Below the pieces are notes generated by a model. That model was not told the origin of the DNA, made no database searches, and was given only the letters and a program-made list of their open reading frames with translations. From Bimastos eiseni (Eukaryota; Annelida; Clitellata; Crassiclitellata; Lumbricidae), in assembly GCA_959347315.1 (NCBI GenBank), contig OY365810.1, positions 33,079,150-33,143,149 of the forward strand: a stretch of 64,000 bases of DNA, given 5' to 3'. Within the stretch, counting starts at the first letter, position 1. Every line of letters begins with the position of its first letter. This document shows positions 46,828 to 57,758 of the stretch, piece by piece. Both the position numbers and the translations under genes were made by a program.

Positions 46828-47625
46828 CAGGGATGTGGTCTCAAGGCCGTCTCGAGACCGGTTGAACTGCGGTCTTGGTCTCGAATGCATCGGTCTTGGT
46901 CTTTGTCTCGGACCATCGGTCTTGGTCTCGGTCTCGGTCTCGAATGTGTCGATCTTGGTTCTGGTCTTAAAGGAACGGTCTTGGGATTGGTCTCCGTCTG
47001 AAATTACCATTTGCCCTACTAGAGCAATTTATTTGATATTTGTCAGTTATTTTCGATTATTGGAGACACCGGATGTTTAGGCCCCACGCCATTGTTATTT
47101 AATGGCGTGCTGTCCATCTTTATATACATGTTACCACGGGCAGAAAAAAATGCATTTGCAACGCAGCCAGCCATTTAAAAATTTGCAAGGTTTTGAAACA
47201 ATCTTAAAATTAAGTTGTCGGCCACGTGTAGACACTGTTAACGTACAATTCAGATGTCCGTGGTACAAGTAAACCATTCAAACGGAAAGTTATTCTACTT
47301 GTTCAGATGTCTTAAAGTAGGCCCATTTACTTATCGTACACTGTAAGGTAATTTATAATGTCATTTTCTCAGGCCGAAGCCAAGGGCCGAACCTTCAAAA
47401 GGTCAGAGTGGCCGGTAAAACTGTTTTCTAGACCATTATTAAGTTTAGTATTCTTCAGCAATAAATTTAATGTTTTAGCGTTTTAATAAAGAGCAGTATG
47501 GGTCTTGGTCTCGGACCATCGGTCTCGGTCTTGGTCTTGGTCTCGAATCACTCGATCTCGGTCTTGGTCTTGGTCTTGAACCTCTCGGTCTTGGTCTTAA
47601 GTTTTTGATCCCGTGCCCAACACGC
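46828..47625. mobile_element. Non-autonomous hAT-type element with GAGACC subterminal repeats, second member
   Basis: 798 bp. Begins CAGGGATGTGGTCTC and ends in a decayed CCCAACAC. It has the same TCTCGGTCTTGG-rich subterminal regions as the element at 38.4 kb. Flanked by the 8-bp duplication GCACATTT (46,820-46,827 and 47,626-47,633). Copy A has uninterrupted sequence here (about 35,271-35,290). Confidence 0.83.
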
Positions 47626-47811
47626 GCACATTTTGACTTCAAACAGCACACCCTGAATCAATACGTGATAAATTTACGTCAATCCTTTGAGGTCTCTGTT
47701 GATTACTCAAATCAAATCAACACACAATCAAACGGAACATAGATGGCTCAAAGCAATAATTGTCAGTGAATTACCTCGCTATTATAAGGTCTCTAATAAT
47801 ATGTAGTAACT

Positions 47812-47893
47812 GTCTCGCGCGAGGATAGAACCCGCACTCTTCACGGGACAGGCCAAGTGCTCTCTAACAATCTAATCAATGGGCCACCGATGT
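47812..47893 (-). mobile_element. tRNA-like SINE head, second family
   Basis: Minus strand: GGTGGCCCATTGATTAGATT, GAGAGCACTTGGCCTG and GCGGGTTCTATCCTCGCGCG. A and B boxes are spaced as in a tRNA, but anticodon and acceptor stems do not fold convincingly. No body shared with the first SINE family. Confidence 0.5.
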
Positions 47894-48231
47894 CCTTGTT
47901 GTTCAGTGACTTCAGGTAAATTCAATGTCAAAAATTATTATAATAAATGTCGTAAAGACACAGACAAAGTTTTTGCCAGGTCTTCAGTTGTCGACCGTCA
48001 ATTTGAATCGTAATGTTTGACTTTTGAATGGCGCTTTAGAACTTTAGTGATTACGCACACTACTACGATTACTAGGATCTCCAACAGCGATGGGGGGGGG
48101 GGGCGACGACGGATATTTGAACCAGCGAAATACGCAGAGAACCAAAATAAGTACAAGAGAGTCAATAAAGATCTGCTGACATAACTGTAAACAAAGCAGA
48201 TACTGCATTTGGTGGATGTGAGTGGAACTTG

Positions 48232-48581
48232 CAGTGTTTCCCAAACTATGGGTCGCGACCCAATAGGTCACGGCATCTTGTCAACTGGGTCACCATGCTT
48301 CAGGTCTATTTTAAAATAGTTCCATTAAATTCAGAAAAACAAAATGAAACTGTTCTCTTGACCTTCTTTGTTGTATTGTCACTATACTAAACTCCAATGA
48401 GTAGAGTTTAGTCTAATCAAGTCTCTTCATTACATCGAGTATATCCAATGCATTCATTGTAAATTGACGTTGAAATGCTTATTAAATATTAACACAATGT
48501 CGTTCGCCTTTGTGAGGTGGGTCGCGGAAATTCAAAGAGTTTCTGAAGTGGGTCCCACGACAAAAAAGTTGGGAAACACTG
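48232..48581. mobile_element. hAT-type MITE with CAGTGTTTCCCAA ends
   Basis: 350 bp bounded by CAGTGTTTCCCAAACTATGG and its near-inverted partner GTTGGGAAACACTG. GGGTCGCGACCC and GGGTCGCGG lie just inside. This end pair is typical of hAT MITEs in many animals. I see no clear 8-bp target duplication. Confidence 0.75.
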
Positions 48582-49202
48582 CGCTGAAGTAAAAATCAAT
48601 TTTTTGCCTTCAGGACTACGGCTGCTTTTAGGAAATCTTGAGGTCCACTTTCGTGCATATTTCTATAGCGCGATACATTTACGATCAGATGCTTTCACGT
48701 ATTAAATTAAATTGCTTGATTGCATGTCTTGCGTTGGATTTAACCATGGCCATGACCAAATAAAATTAAATTAAATTAAAATACATATTTTAATTTATTC
48801 AAAGAACGATCTATTATTGGAATATCTCTTGTAGATCCATCAATCAATAATTCAATCGATTAATTAAATTTGATATAGCTTCTACTAAGAAGATGGCACT
48901 AATACAATCCTGCGAGAAATTGTGCAAAACCGAGGCATTCTGGTCAAAATTCGAGGAAGGCAAAACACAATTTGCTCAATATTGTCGTTTATTTATATGA
49001 AACGTATGTCTATAACATATAATTATAGACTCGATAGACAATTTCCAAAATTATTAATAATCAATTATTGAAATTATAATTTTTGAACTTCCAAAAGTCT
49101 CTTCATATAATTGTTCTTGCTGAGATGCCAGTGTCCGTCTCTTGCCTTTCATTTTCAATCCTGATCAAACAACATAAATTTCAGCAGTTCATTATCAAGA
49201 AC
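48582..49202. other. Gene-free stretch
   Basis: AT-rich; no gene or matched repeat recognised. Confidence 0.5.
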
Positions 49203-49414
49203 GTGGCCAATTGCTAAAAGCGGTCGGCCCGCAACGTTCAGTGTACGCTGAGTACGCGGGTTCAATCCTCGTCCGAGGAGTCACTATATACATGTAAGGA
49301 CCTTGAGCAAGTCCTTTGCACACAATTGCTCTGCATTACAATTGCAGTTGCATCGTCGAGGCGTGTGTGCACTTCTGAGCAAAAAATGTTGGAAGAAGGG
49401 CAATATCAAAAATT
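49203..49414 (+). mobile_element. tRNA-derived SINE, copy 3
   Basis: GTGGCCAATTGCTAAAAGCGG, B box GGTTCAATCCT at about 49,259-49,269, GGACCTTGAGCAAGTCCTTT, then GTCGAGGCGTGTGTGCACTT and GTTGGAAGAAGGGC. Confidence 0.85.
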
Positions 49415-49699
49415 ATATCTGTGATAATAATTCGTAAGGTAAAAACCAGATTTTTCAAGCTTAATATGATTTATACTCACTTATTTGTACACATCTACAT
49501 CATTACTTGTATAACATGCCGTTGAGACGAATCACAGCGGTGTGAAATGCGTTATTTAAAGAGCACTTCTAGTGTAAAACAGTAATTGCTATTTCTATTT
49601 CTATTTACCAAAAAGAAACTGTACACTAATTTATTTTGTGCTTCCCTGTGCGACTTCATTCTCATGGCACGCTTATACGTCATAAATGGAATGCACGTG

Positions 49700-50810
49700 G
49701 AACGGTTACACCGTCTCAGTAACTTGGTCTCCATCAGCCAAAGATGACCAGAAATCAGAGTCGTTTGAAGCTCCTGTGCCGCGACCAGAATATCTACACT
49801 TACGAGTTATACATTTGAACTGCGCCCTGACGGAGTATCTGGTGCGTGTTTAAAAGTATGGAGTACCACAAGATTCAATCTAGGTCCTCTGGTGTACCTC
49901 CACTATGATAATGACCTTGTCTCGGGCAAACTCTATTTGGAAGACTTAACAACAACGTGTATTGTATCATCTCGAACCCTGAAGAACATATCTGCTTTAT
50001 CTTAATTGCAACTAGAAAGGTCTAAGCAAATATGGTCAACCATGTTCGGGCTTAACATAAAATACCACAATAATGAAAGAGATAGTTTCTACACACATAC
50101 AGACATACGCCTACATACATGCATACATATATACATACATATACATACATACATACATATATACGTACACACATACATACCTACATACATACAGACATAC
50201 ATATATACATTTATACATACATACATACATACATACATGCATCCATGCATGCATACATGCATCCATGCATGCATGCCTGTATGCATACATACATACATAC
50301 ATACATACATACATACATACATACATACATACATACATACATACATACGTACGTACATACATACATACATATATACATACATACATACATATATACAAAC
50401 AAACGTACATTCATACACACATTCAAATTACTCTGTGAATATAGTGACAGAAACAGTCCTTAGTGTCCGCCTACCTAATAAGAGCAATGGCATTGGTAGT
50501 TCTCGCAAGCGCACATTGTAGCATCACAGCAACGAACACCCCCTGAACAGTCCTCGTTATCGTAACGACAATTCCTTGAAAATTCAAATTGGGTAAAAAC
50601 TTTTTTTGAATCATTTTGTATAACTTTGCTTTTGAAGTGCTTACACAAATCAAGTGACTATCATCATTATCAATGAAATAAAGTTTGATCAACTAATTAC
50701 AGTGAAATATTAAAGCTAAAGCATCATAAAGAAACTAATACAATAAACTAACACAAATCATCACGTCACAATGACGTTGGCCAATATTTCAGTCAATGGA
50801 ATGAAACTTC
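49700..50810. repeat. Duplicated block C
   Basis: 49,730-50,070 matches about 53,660-54,010 (GAAGATGACCAGA, GACCTTGTCTCGG, AGATAGTTTCTA), and 50,410-50,810 matches about 56,360-56,770 (ATTCATACACACA, ATGAARTARAGTTTGAT). A CATA microsatellite sits between the halves in C and a LINE plus a SINE in the other copy. Confidence 0.7.
50095..50420. repeat. (CATA)n microsatellite
   Basis: About 325 bp of CATA with a CATGCATC patch near 50,240-50,280. Unlike the 30.5-kb array it does not switch strand. Tyr/Ile/His-rich frames are artefacts. Confidence 0.93.
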
Positions 50811-51369
50811 AAAGACGCAATAATGTTTTATTCATCGTCGTCGTATCGTCACCGTCGTTGTCTTCGTCATAGCTGTCTTAGTCGCCGTCACTATCATCAG
50901 GTCACGGCGCCGTCCTGTAAACGGTGACAGGTAGGACAAAATGAAATCCCACTTTCTATCTGTCTTGTATCTGAACGTATTCGCTGATAAGAGACATTCT
51001 TGGTCATCCCTTCCCTTGCTTCTTAATCTATCAAATCTGGCATCTGATGAACTCAATGGTTTCGATCATTTGGCATTCATACCAGAGACCAACCGAATCT
51101 TCTCCCATCTAGTATATCACCACATAGTGAAACATAAAACAAATGCCAATGAAATCCAATTGAATAGTTGTTGCCAAACAGGGCCCAATGTTATTTACAG
51201 CACTGTACACTTTATGATTGATGATAGCAACCATGTATTATTGTCTTTATTTTCGACTTTTCAATAATACTCGTGTCAGTAATTATGTAATTTATTAATT
51301 ATTTGTAATTATTAAAATGTGTTAAATGAGTTACTTTTCTTCCGGATATCTTTTTGGACTTTTCCACAA
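50811..51369. other. Gene-free stretch
   Basis: A 108-codon plus frame (50,941-51,267) has no signature I recognise. A CGTC-rich patch lies at 50,835-50,905. Confidence 0.4.
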
Positions 51370-51864
51370 ATCGTATAGTTGGATCCTCTTCACCGTTTCA
51401 TGCTCTAGATAAAATAAAACAACGGTTACATCGGTCACTTCTATAATTGGGACAAACGGTCCCCAACTTTACTTTTGCTACTTCTGTGCGAGGCCTTGGC
51501 ATCATCCTTGACCAAGAGCATTCTTTCACCAAGCATGTCAACTCAGTAAGTCATTATTGTGAGGCATTTCTAGGACAGGCCATGTTTCTGTCTATAAGCA
51601 TGGCGTGTTGCACTGGCCTTCACCCCCGCAGCGCATTGCATTTCGAATCACCTCCTTGGCATGGCGCTGTCTAGTTGGGGCTGGGTCTACTTACCTTCGG
51701 GAGCCATGCCGCCCTAATGCTGCCAGCGCACGGAGGGTGCTGTGCTGTGCTGCGCTCTGCTGTGCAGTACCTTCTCAGCATTCCATTCTCACGCATTGCT
51801 ATGTTGCAGCATCGTGCCTTCCATGCACGTCACGGGCCCTACCACTTAGAATGGGCTTCCTCTG
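51370..51864 (+). mobile_element. LINE ORF2 C-terminal relic, cut by the assembly gap
   Basis: Frames read VRGLGIILDQEHSFTKHVNS (the typical V-x-x-L-G-V-x-x-D-x-x-L-x-F block after the reverse transcriptase), then PQRIAFRITSLAWRCLVGAG and TYLREPC. It is frameshifted once near 51,600 and runs into the N tract. Confidence 0.75.
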
Positions 51865-52064
51865 NNNNNNNNNNNNNNNNNNNNNNNNNNNNNNNNNNNN
51901 NNNNNNNNNNNNNNNNNNNNNNNNNNNNNNNNNNNNNNNNNNNNNNNNNNNNNNNNNNNNNNNNNNNNNNNNNNNNNNNNNNNNNNNNNNNNNNNNNNNN
52001 NNNNNNNNNNNNNNNNNNNNNNNNNNNNNNNNNNNNNNNNNNNNNNNNNNNNNNNNNNNNNNNN
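51865..52064. other. Assembly gap, 200 N
   Basis: Exactly 200 undetermined bases; the true length may differ. Open frames crossing it are meaningless. Confidence 1.
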
Positions 52065-52239
52065 ATCTGAACCTCATCTCTTTTCGTCGTGTCCCTGCAT
52101 GGGCAAATTATCATCGATGCAATGGCCCCAACCAAGTCATCAAAACTTGCCAAATGGACTCAGAATATGTGTGGCTGCTGGTGGTAGACACGTTGTACAC
52201 AGGATGTGAAACAATATGATGCTTGTTTTATAGCAATCT

Positions 52240-53450
52240 CTTGAGATGTCACCTTATAAAATTGTTTTTCTAACTTTTGCTGCGCTGAATGCTTTTTGAC
52301 CATCAATAAACAATGATTGCACTCATTAAAAGTGATATAACTTTTGTTCTTTTTTAAATATTTCAATGAATTTTGGCAGTTATATGTAAATATGAGTTAG
52401 GTTTGTGCCTGCAAAATGTCATTTATTTATTCCTACAATAGGCCGAAATATTGACAAAAAGACTGAGGCGTTTACTATATAATGGCCCACCCTGTATTTA
52501 GCCGTTCCAGATGCATTTATGACGTCTAATCATTCCATGAGAATGAAATCGCATAAGTCAGGAGCTGAATAAATTAGTTTACAATTGTTTTAGTAAATAG
52601 AAATAGCAATCACTGTAGGATTATTCACACTGACAATAATCTTTAAAAAGCGCATGTAAATCATATTTCATTTTTAGGTCAGCTTATTGCCTAACGAATA
52701 TAATAATAATACGTCTTTGATACAAAAATTTATGTTGTCTGATAAGCTTAGAAAATGAAAGTAAGCTTGTTAACAATTGTAAACTAATTTATTCAGCTCC
52801 TGACTCAACTCTGCAGAAATTCGCCGAGTACTGAGATTGCTGCTGTTGCTATTCTGCGAGCAAATAAGTTCGTAAACATACTCGGATTGCTTGATATTGT
52901 TCGGATGCGGATAGATTTCTGCCTTCCGCTGCCCTTACGACGTTCCACATCCCACACCTATCATCAACGCGTCCGCATCTATTTATATTAATGACATTTA
53001 ATGTTCAGCTGAAGTGATTTCAGAGTAAGCATTGATCACAGCTTTGGCTCCAAGGTCATGCTCATGATTCATGAAGTGTCTGTGTACGCATTTTGTCTGT
53101 CATTGCCTATGTTTATTTCGTTACAAACGCTATCGCAAAACATGTTTATTTACCAATTTAATCGACTGCTTGCTAGATGACATCAAAGTGACTTCCATAT
53201 GCAATAATTTCCAGTTTCTTTTCACCAAAATTAATAATTATGAAGTGTGTTTTATTACAGCTACTTGAAATGTGACTTCATAAATTCGCTTTTTATAACT
53301 TTTTGCGGCGTTAAATGTTGTTTGACCATAAAAAAATCAGCGGTTGCACTCATTAAAAGTGATATAATTTTTTGGACATATTTTAATCACTTTTTCCGAT
53401 TATATGCATATGTGAATTGGCTTTGAGCTTGAAAAATGTCATTTTATATT
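52240..53450. repeat. Diverged direct repeat, two copies of about 170 bp
   Basis: 52,257-52,425 and 53,288-53,445 share GCACTCATTAAAAGTGATAT, TTTGACCAT and AAAATGTCATTT in the same order. Sequence between them is AT-rich without a recognised gene. ATGGCCCACCCTGTA near 52,483 resembles a DNA-transposon end. Confidence 0.65.
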
Positions 53451-53649
53451 TCATACTTTCATACATGAAATATTAGCAAATACCCGTAGGCGTAGGGGTC
53501 TACGTTTTTGACTCACGATATAAATAAGGCTGTTTCAACCATAACTAGCGGTGGTGTCGAGTCGATTTCTCTTTAACGAGTTGCTGTACATGTGTTGTAG
53601 CAATGACCATTAGTGTCCCTCTCCTCCCTCATCTATGCTTGGGATTGGC

Positions 53650-54040
53650 ACGGAGACTGGATGTCACCATTGGTCGAAGATGACCAGACGTCAGAATCGC
53701 TTGAAGCGCTTTTACCACGACCAGAACATCTGCACTTGCAGGTCAGACACTTGAACGGCGCCCTGAGTGAGTAACTGGCGCGTGTTAAAAAAGTAGTCTA
53801 TATGGGGTTCCACAAGGCTCCAATCTTTGTCTTCAGGTATACCTTCACTGTGTTAATGACCTTGTCTCGGCCTATCTCCTTTTGGTGACTTGACAACACC
53901 ATGAGTCGTCCCTTCTTGAACTCTACTTTATATTAATTGCAATTACCAAGACTAGAGACAAATTTGGCTCAACAAAAAACACGACAAAACTGAAACAGAT
54001 AGTTTCTATATACATATACCTAGGCATAAAGTCTGAAACT
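53650..54040. repeat. Duplicated block D, left part
   Basis: Counterpart of 49,730-50,070. The right part of block D lies at 56,350-56,800; the LINE and SINE between them are insertions relative to block C or the CATA array replaced the same stretch. Confidence 0.65.
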
Positions 54041-54071
54041 TGCTAGTTGCTACCCTTGATCTCCATAGAAT

Positions 54072-55540
54072 TTGAACTATTACCTCAAAATCAGCAGCCA
54101 CCATACGGATTGGAGTTACAATAAACCTGATGAGGCCGGTGAACGGCTATCAGAGTGGGCTTCCAACAACGACGTTATCCTCTCCCATGACCCGAAACAA
54201 CGGGGCACGTTTCTCTCGGCAAGACGGGCCCGGGACTACTCACCTGACCTCTGCTGGGTATCGTTAAAGACATGTGCAGTGTTCCTGAACCGAATCATGG
54301 CCTACAACACGGTCTGGCACAAGGGCCTATTCGTCAAGCTGGCAGGCGCCCTTCCACCGTGGGTAACCTTCACACAAAAGTGTTTTTGCTGAAGGACAGA
54401 TTCTTCAGAGTCTTCTTCGGAGAGGAAACCAGCGCCTGGAAGAAACAACCAAATGGCCTTCCGCACGGCTCAGTGCTGGCTTCAACGCTGTTCAACATCT
54501 ACAGAAACCACCTTCCAGCAACAACGTCCAGGAAATTAGCCTACGCAGACGACGTTTGTCTTGGCGCCCAGGCGAGATCCTTTGAGGAGCTGGAATCCAC
54601 CGTGAACACATATATCTCCAAACTAGTGCAGTTCTGCCATGACTGGAGACTCCAGCCAAGTTCCACAAAAACAGTCACTAGCGGCTTCCACTTGCACAAC
54701 GCAAGTGCATCCCCTCAGGCGTCAGCTGAGGACTGGAGTCTTCTGAGGCACGAACTCATCCCAACGTCCCTGGGGGTTACGTCGGACAGGTCGCTGACGT
54801 TCCGTCAACACCTTCAAGAAACATGTGGCAAAATAAAGACTAGAAACAACATCCTAAGCAGATTGGCTGGCTCAACATGATTGGCAGACGCCCGCATCCT
54901 CCGAACATCAGCCCTGTCACCCTGCTACCCAGTAGTTGAATACTTTGCACCGGTATGGGAGCGCTCGGCCCACACGGACCTGGTAGATGTCCAGCTCAAT
55001 GCAAGAATGAGAATTATAACAGGGACCCACACTCCCTGGCTGCCTGTTCTCAGCAACATCGTGCCCCCCTCCCATCATCCCTCGTGCTGAACTGACGTCA
55101 AATCTCTTACACAGGATCCTGTGTAAGCCGGTCTTGCCACTCCACTACCACCTGACCACTCTACCAAACCTCCTTCTGCCATCTCGGCGCCCGCTTTTCT
55201 TGACCACCCTCCTCCAGGCGGCTCCAGCGGCCACCCTTTGGTGGAGACGAACGTCGCAAACAAATTTCTAATTGATGACCCGACCAGCGAACCACCCGGC
55301 ATGGACCTACATCGCCGGCTCTGGTCACTCCCAAACCGTTTCCGCACGAACCACGGCCACTGTGGAACTGATCTCTCCTCAGATGGTCATAGGTCACGTC
55401 GGCCTTGTGCTAGTGCGGCGAGGTGCAGGCGATGTTCCACATAGTGGAGGACTGCGCAATAAGAAGACTTTCGGACGGTCTCCGGTCCCTTCACAGGGTC
55501 AAGGAAGCTGGAAGGGCCTGGGTCAGCAAGTCAAGCATTC
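54072..55540 (+). pseudogene. Internally deleted LINE (endonuclease joined to late reverse transcriptase)
   Basis: The first frame is APE endonuclease: HHTDWSYN, GTFLSARR and SPDLCWVS. It runs directly into AYNTVWHKGLFVKLAG, the middle of a jockey-type reverse transcriptase; the linker and early fingers are missing. A frameshift near 54,375 follows. Then NGLPHGSVLASTLFN, the catalytic LAYADDVCL, SSTKTVTSGFHLHN, and after a TGA at 54,878-54,880, ARILRTSALSPCYPVVEYFA and LWSLPNRFRTNHGHCG. The YADD is intact but the deletion and breaks exclude activity. Confidence 0.85.
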
Positions 55541-55863
55541 GCAAATAGTAATAATGTATAATCTTTCTCCGTAAGTATTTGCTGGATTCCGATAGCTGTT
55601 AATTATTAGCTTTGATGCTTAATATTATTACAACTGCAATTCCTACTTAATTGGAACCCTGCTTTTCTTCATTAGTATTAGTTTGTTCCTTGTAGAAGTG
55701 TATTGATTTCCTTACTATAATCTCGCCTCCCCGTATTCCTCCGTCGCGCGCTAATTATTCTTAATTAAGTTTAGTTAAGAGTGTCATATTTTTCTCTATT
55801 CTCTTTTTTCTTATTTCTTGATAACATGACTTACTTACTCCCTTCCTTCTCTGATATAATTAT
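55541..55863. other. Gene-free stretch
   Basis: Probably 3' untranslated sequence of the LINE; no polyadenylation signal or tail could be fixed. Confidence 0.35.
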
Positions 55864-56085
55864 GTGGCACGGTGTCTGATCGGTTAGAGCGGTTGGCCCG
55901 TAACACTGGGTGCGCGCTGAGTGAGCGGGTTCGATCCTCGTCCGAGGCGTCAGTCACTGTGTAGGGACCTTAAGCAAGTCCTTCGCGCACAATTGCTCTG
56001 CAGTACAACTGCAATTGCGCTGTCGAGGCGTGTGTGTGCACTTCTGAGCAAACAAATGTTGGAAGAAGGGCGATATCAAATTTCA
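55864..56085 (+). mobile_element. tRNA-derived SINE, copy 4 (best preserved)
   Basis: GTGGCACGGTGTCTGATCGG followed by TTAGAGCGG (A box), and B box GGTTCGATCC at 55,928-55,937, spaced as in a tRNA. Then GGGACCTTAAGCAAGTCCTT, CACAATTGCTCTGCAGTACA, GTCGAGGCGTGTGTGTGCAC and TTGGAAGAAGGGCGATATCA. Pol III internal promoter intact by eye. Confidence 0.9.
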
Positions 56086-57569
56086 GAAAATTTCAGAATG
56101 AACAATTATTATTATAAGCAGGTTCTTCGCTGCCCATCTAGTGATTACAAGCATTTTGCAACCTTTCTTGGGCGTCCCTCTAGCGTGATATTCCTCCCTT
56201 AATTGGACCCTCCATGTTATCTATCGTTCATCCTAATTTGTGCTTTGTTATTCCTCCTTTAGCAAATGTTTACTCCTATTGCTATGAAGCCACATGTTTG
56301 TACTTAATTTTGTGTACTGAATCTAGTTGGATAAAAATAAACGAGTTAAATGTACATACATACACGCACGCGCACATTCATACACACAGTAAACGTACTC
56401 TGCGAATCTTTTGAGAGGGACAGTCACTGCAGCAATGCCTACCCAATCGTCGCAATCACATTCGCCGTTGTCGTAACAGACGCATTCTGCGTCACAGCAA
56501 AGATTAACTGCATCACAGGAATCTCCATAGCCACGACACGCCCTAGAAAAACTCTAATAGGGGTTAGAACTTTATTTGCCTCATTTAAAAAAACTTGCCT
56601 CTCATACGCTTATACCAATTGAGTCATCATCATCATTTTCAATGAAGTAGAGTTTGATTAGGCCGACCTAATGACCGTGAAATGCTAAAGATAAAACATC
56701 ATAAAATCAAATGCTAAAAGCTAATGCAAATCATCCATGTCACATATATTTTGGCGAATATATCAGGCAATGGATTTTGAATGTACTCGCGGATAAGACA
56801 TTATTAATATTGTTATTCTTATTATTATGTGTGATACTGTAATCCTCATTTCTAGTGCAACACAGGAGGGAAACTAAAATGGGGCTTTTAAATAGGATGT
56901 ACGTCATTACCATGTATTATCATGCTGTATTAGTAGGCCTACATGTAGACACATGGTGACAATCCGTAATTAATACAAGTGAATTTAGCACCATCAAAAG
57001 TCCGATTATTAAGATGCAGTGGAGCTCCATACATCCGGTCTAATCATCATTGGCACGAGAGAGTACACAATTTTAGGATGGCTTTTGTTGCTTTGCTAAT
57101 TGGGCATATGATGATTTTTTTCAATTCAATTATATTTTCTTGCAGCCAACATATAGATCTGACAAATATGGCTACTGCACTTTAGCTTATAGAGTTGTGG
57201 TTTCAAAGGGGATGAACTTTAAGAGACGGATGAAGAATACAGTTAGGATCGCGAAATAAATGGTACATAATTATGATATAATGGATCTCATTAAGAAAGA
57301 GGAATTCAACATAACTCCCAAATTGATATGACTAACAGAACTCAGCTGAACACCTATAGATGTGAATAATGCGATTTTCCAACAAAGTACATGCGTTTCA
57401 TTCATTCATTCATGCATAAAGGTATTGAAAAATTATTCATGCATACGTGCACACTTATTATGTACATGTAAACGTTGCCTGAATATCATATTGCATACAT
57501 GTAAACGTATGCAAGCATAATGCACTCTGATCTTCGTTGCCAGATCATCATACTGTCTACTGAACTCAC
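56086..57569. other. Gene-free stretch including the right part of block D
   Basis: 56,350-56,800 is the counterpart of 50,410-50,810. A plus frame at 56,979-57,185 has a hydrophobic stretch but no further support. Confidence 0.45.
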
Positions 57570-57648
57570 CGTTGCCCTGATCAGCCGACGAATAGGAGAA
57601 GTGAGCGAGCAGAATGCTTGCGATCAACAATAGGTCAAATGACGTCAT
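57570..57648 (-). CDS. Candidate first coding exon of a secreted protein (signal peptide)
   Basis: 79 nt on the minus strand. It is bounded upstream by a strong acceptor (TTCTTTCTCTTCGCAG) placed directly before the ATG at 57,648, and downstream by a strong donor (AACG|GTGAGT). It encodes MTSFDLLLIASILLAHFSYS, then SADQGN and one base of the next codon (phase 1). This is a textbook signal peptide with likely cleavage after SSA. The acceptor before ATG implies a 5'-untranslated exon upstream (right). I found no convincing next exon to the left; transposable elements may have lengthened the intron. The mature product is unknown. Confidence 0.45.
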
Positions 57649-57686
57649 CTGCGAAGAGAAAGAATATCAGCGTCTTATACATCCGC

Positions 57687-57758
57687 CATGGTGGTCAATT
57701 CGGTAGCGCTATCGATACGTAATCTAACGATCGCAGGTTCAAGTCTTGCTGTTAAGAA
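57687..57758 (+). mobile_element. tRNA-like sequence, probably a SINE head, third type
   Basis: CATGGTGGTCAATTCGGTAG (A-box-like) and CGCAGGTTCAAGTCTTGCTG (B box), spaced as in a tRNA. The acceptor stem does not pair, so it is not a functional tRNA gene. Unlike the first SINE family. Confidence 0.42.

Larger units (their letters stand above)
41199..47706. repeat. Segmental duplication, copy B
   Basis: Collinear with copy A at 27,971-35,351. It carries insertions absent from A: a LINE-tail segment at 42,318-42,480, a SINE at 44,066-44,252 and a hAT element at 46,828-47,625. Its GPCR is a pseudogene. Confidence 0.88.

Noticed and set aside
50006..50521. Tyr/Ile/His-rich 171-codon frame and its antisense partners
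   Set aside because: Translation of the (CATA)n microsatellite.
51605..52219. 204-codon frame crossing the N tract
   Set aside because: Codons within the 200-N gap are undefined; only the LINE-like part left of the gap is supported.
57687..57758. Functional tRNA gene
   Set aside because: A and B boxes are present but the acceptor stem does not pair, so a SINE head or tRNA pseudogene is more likely.
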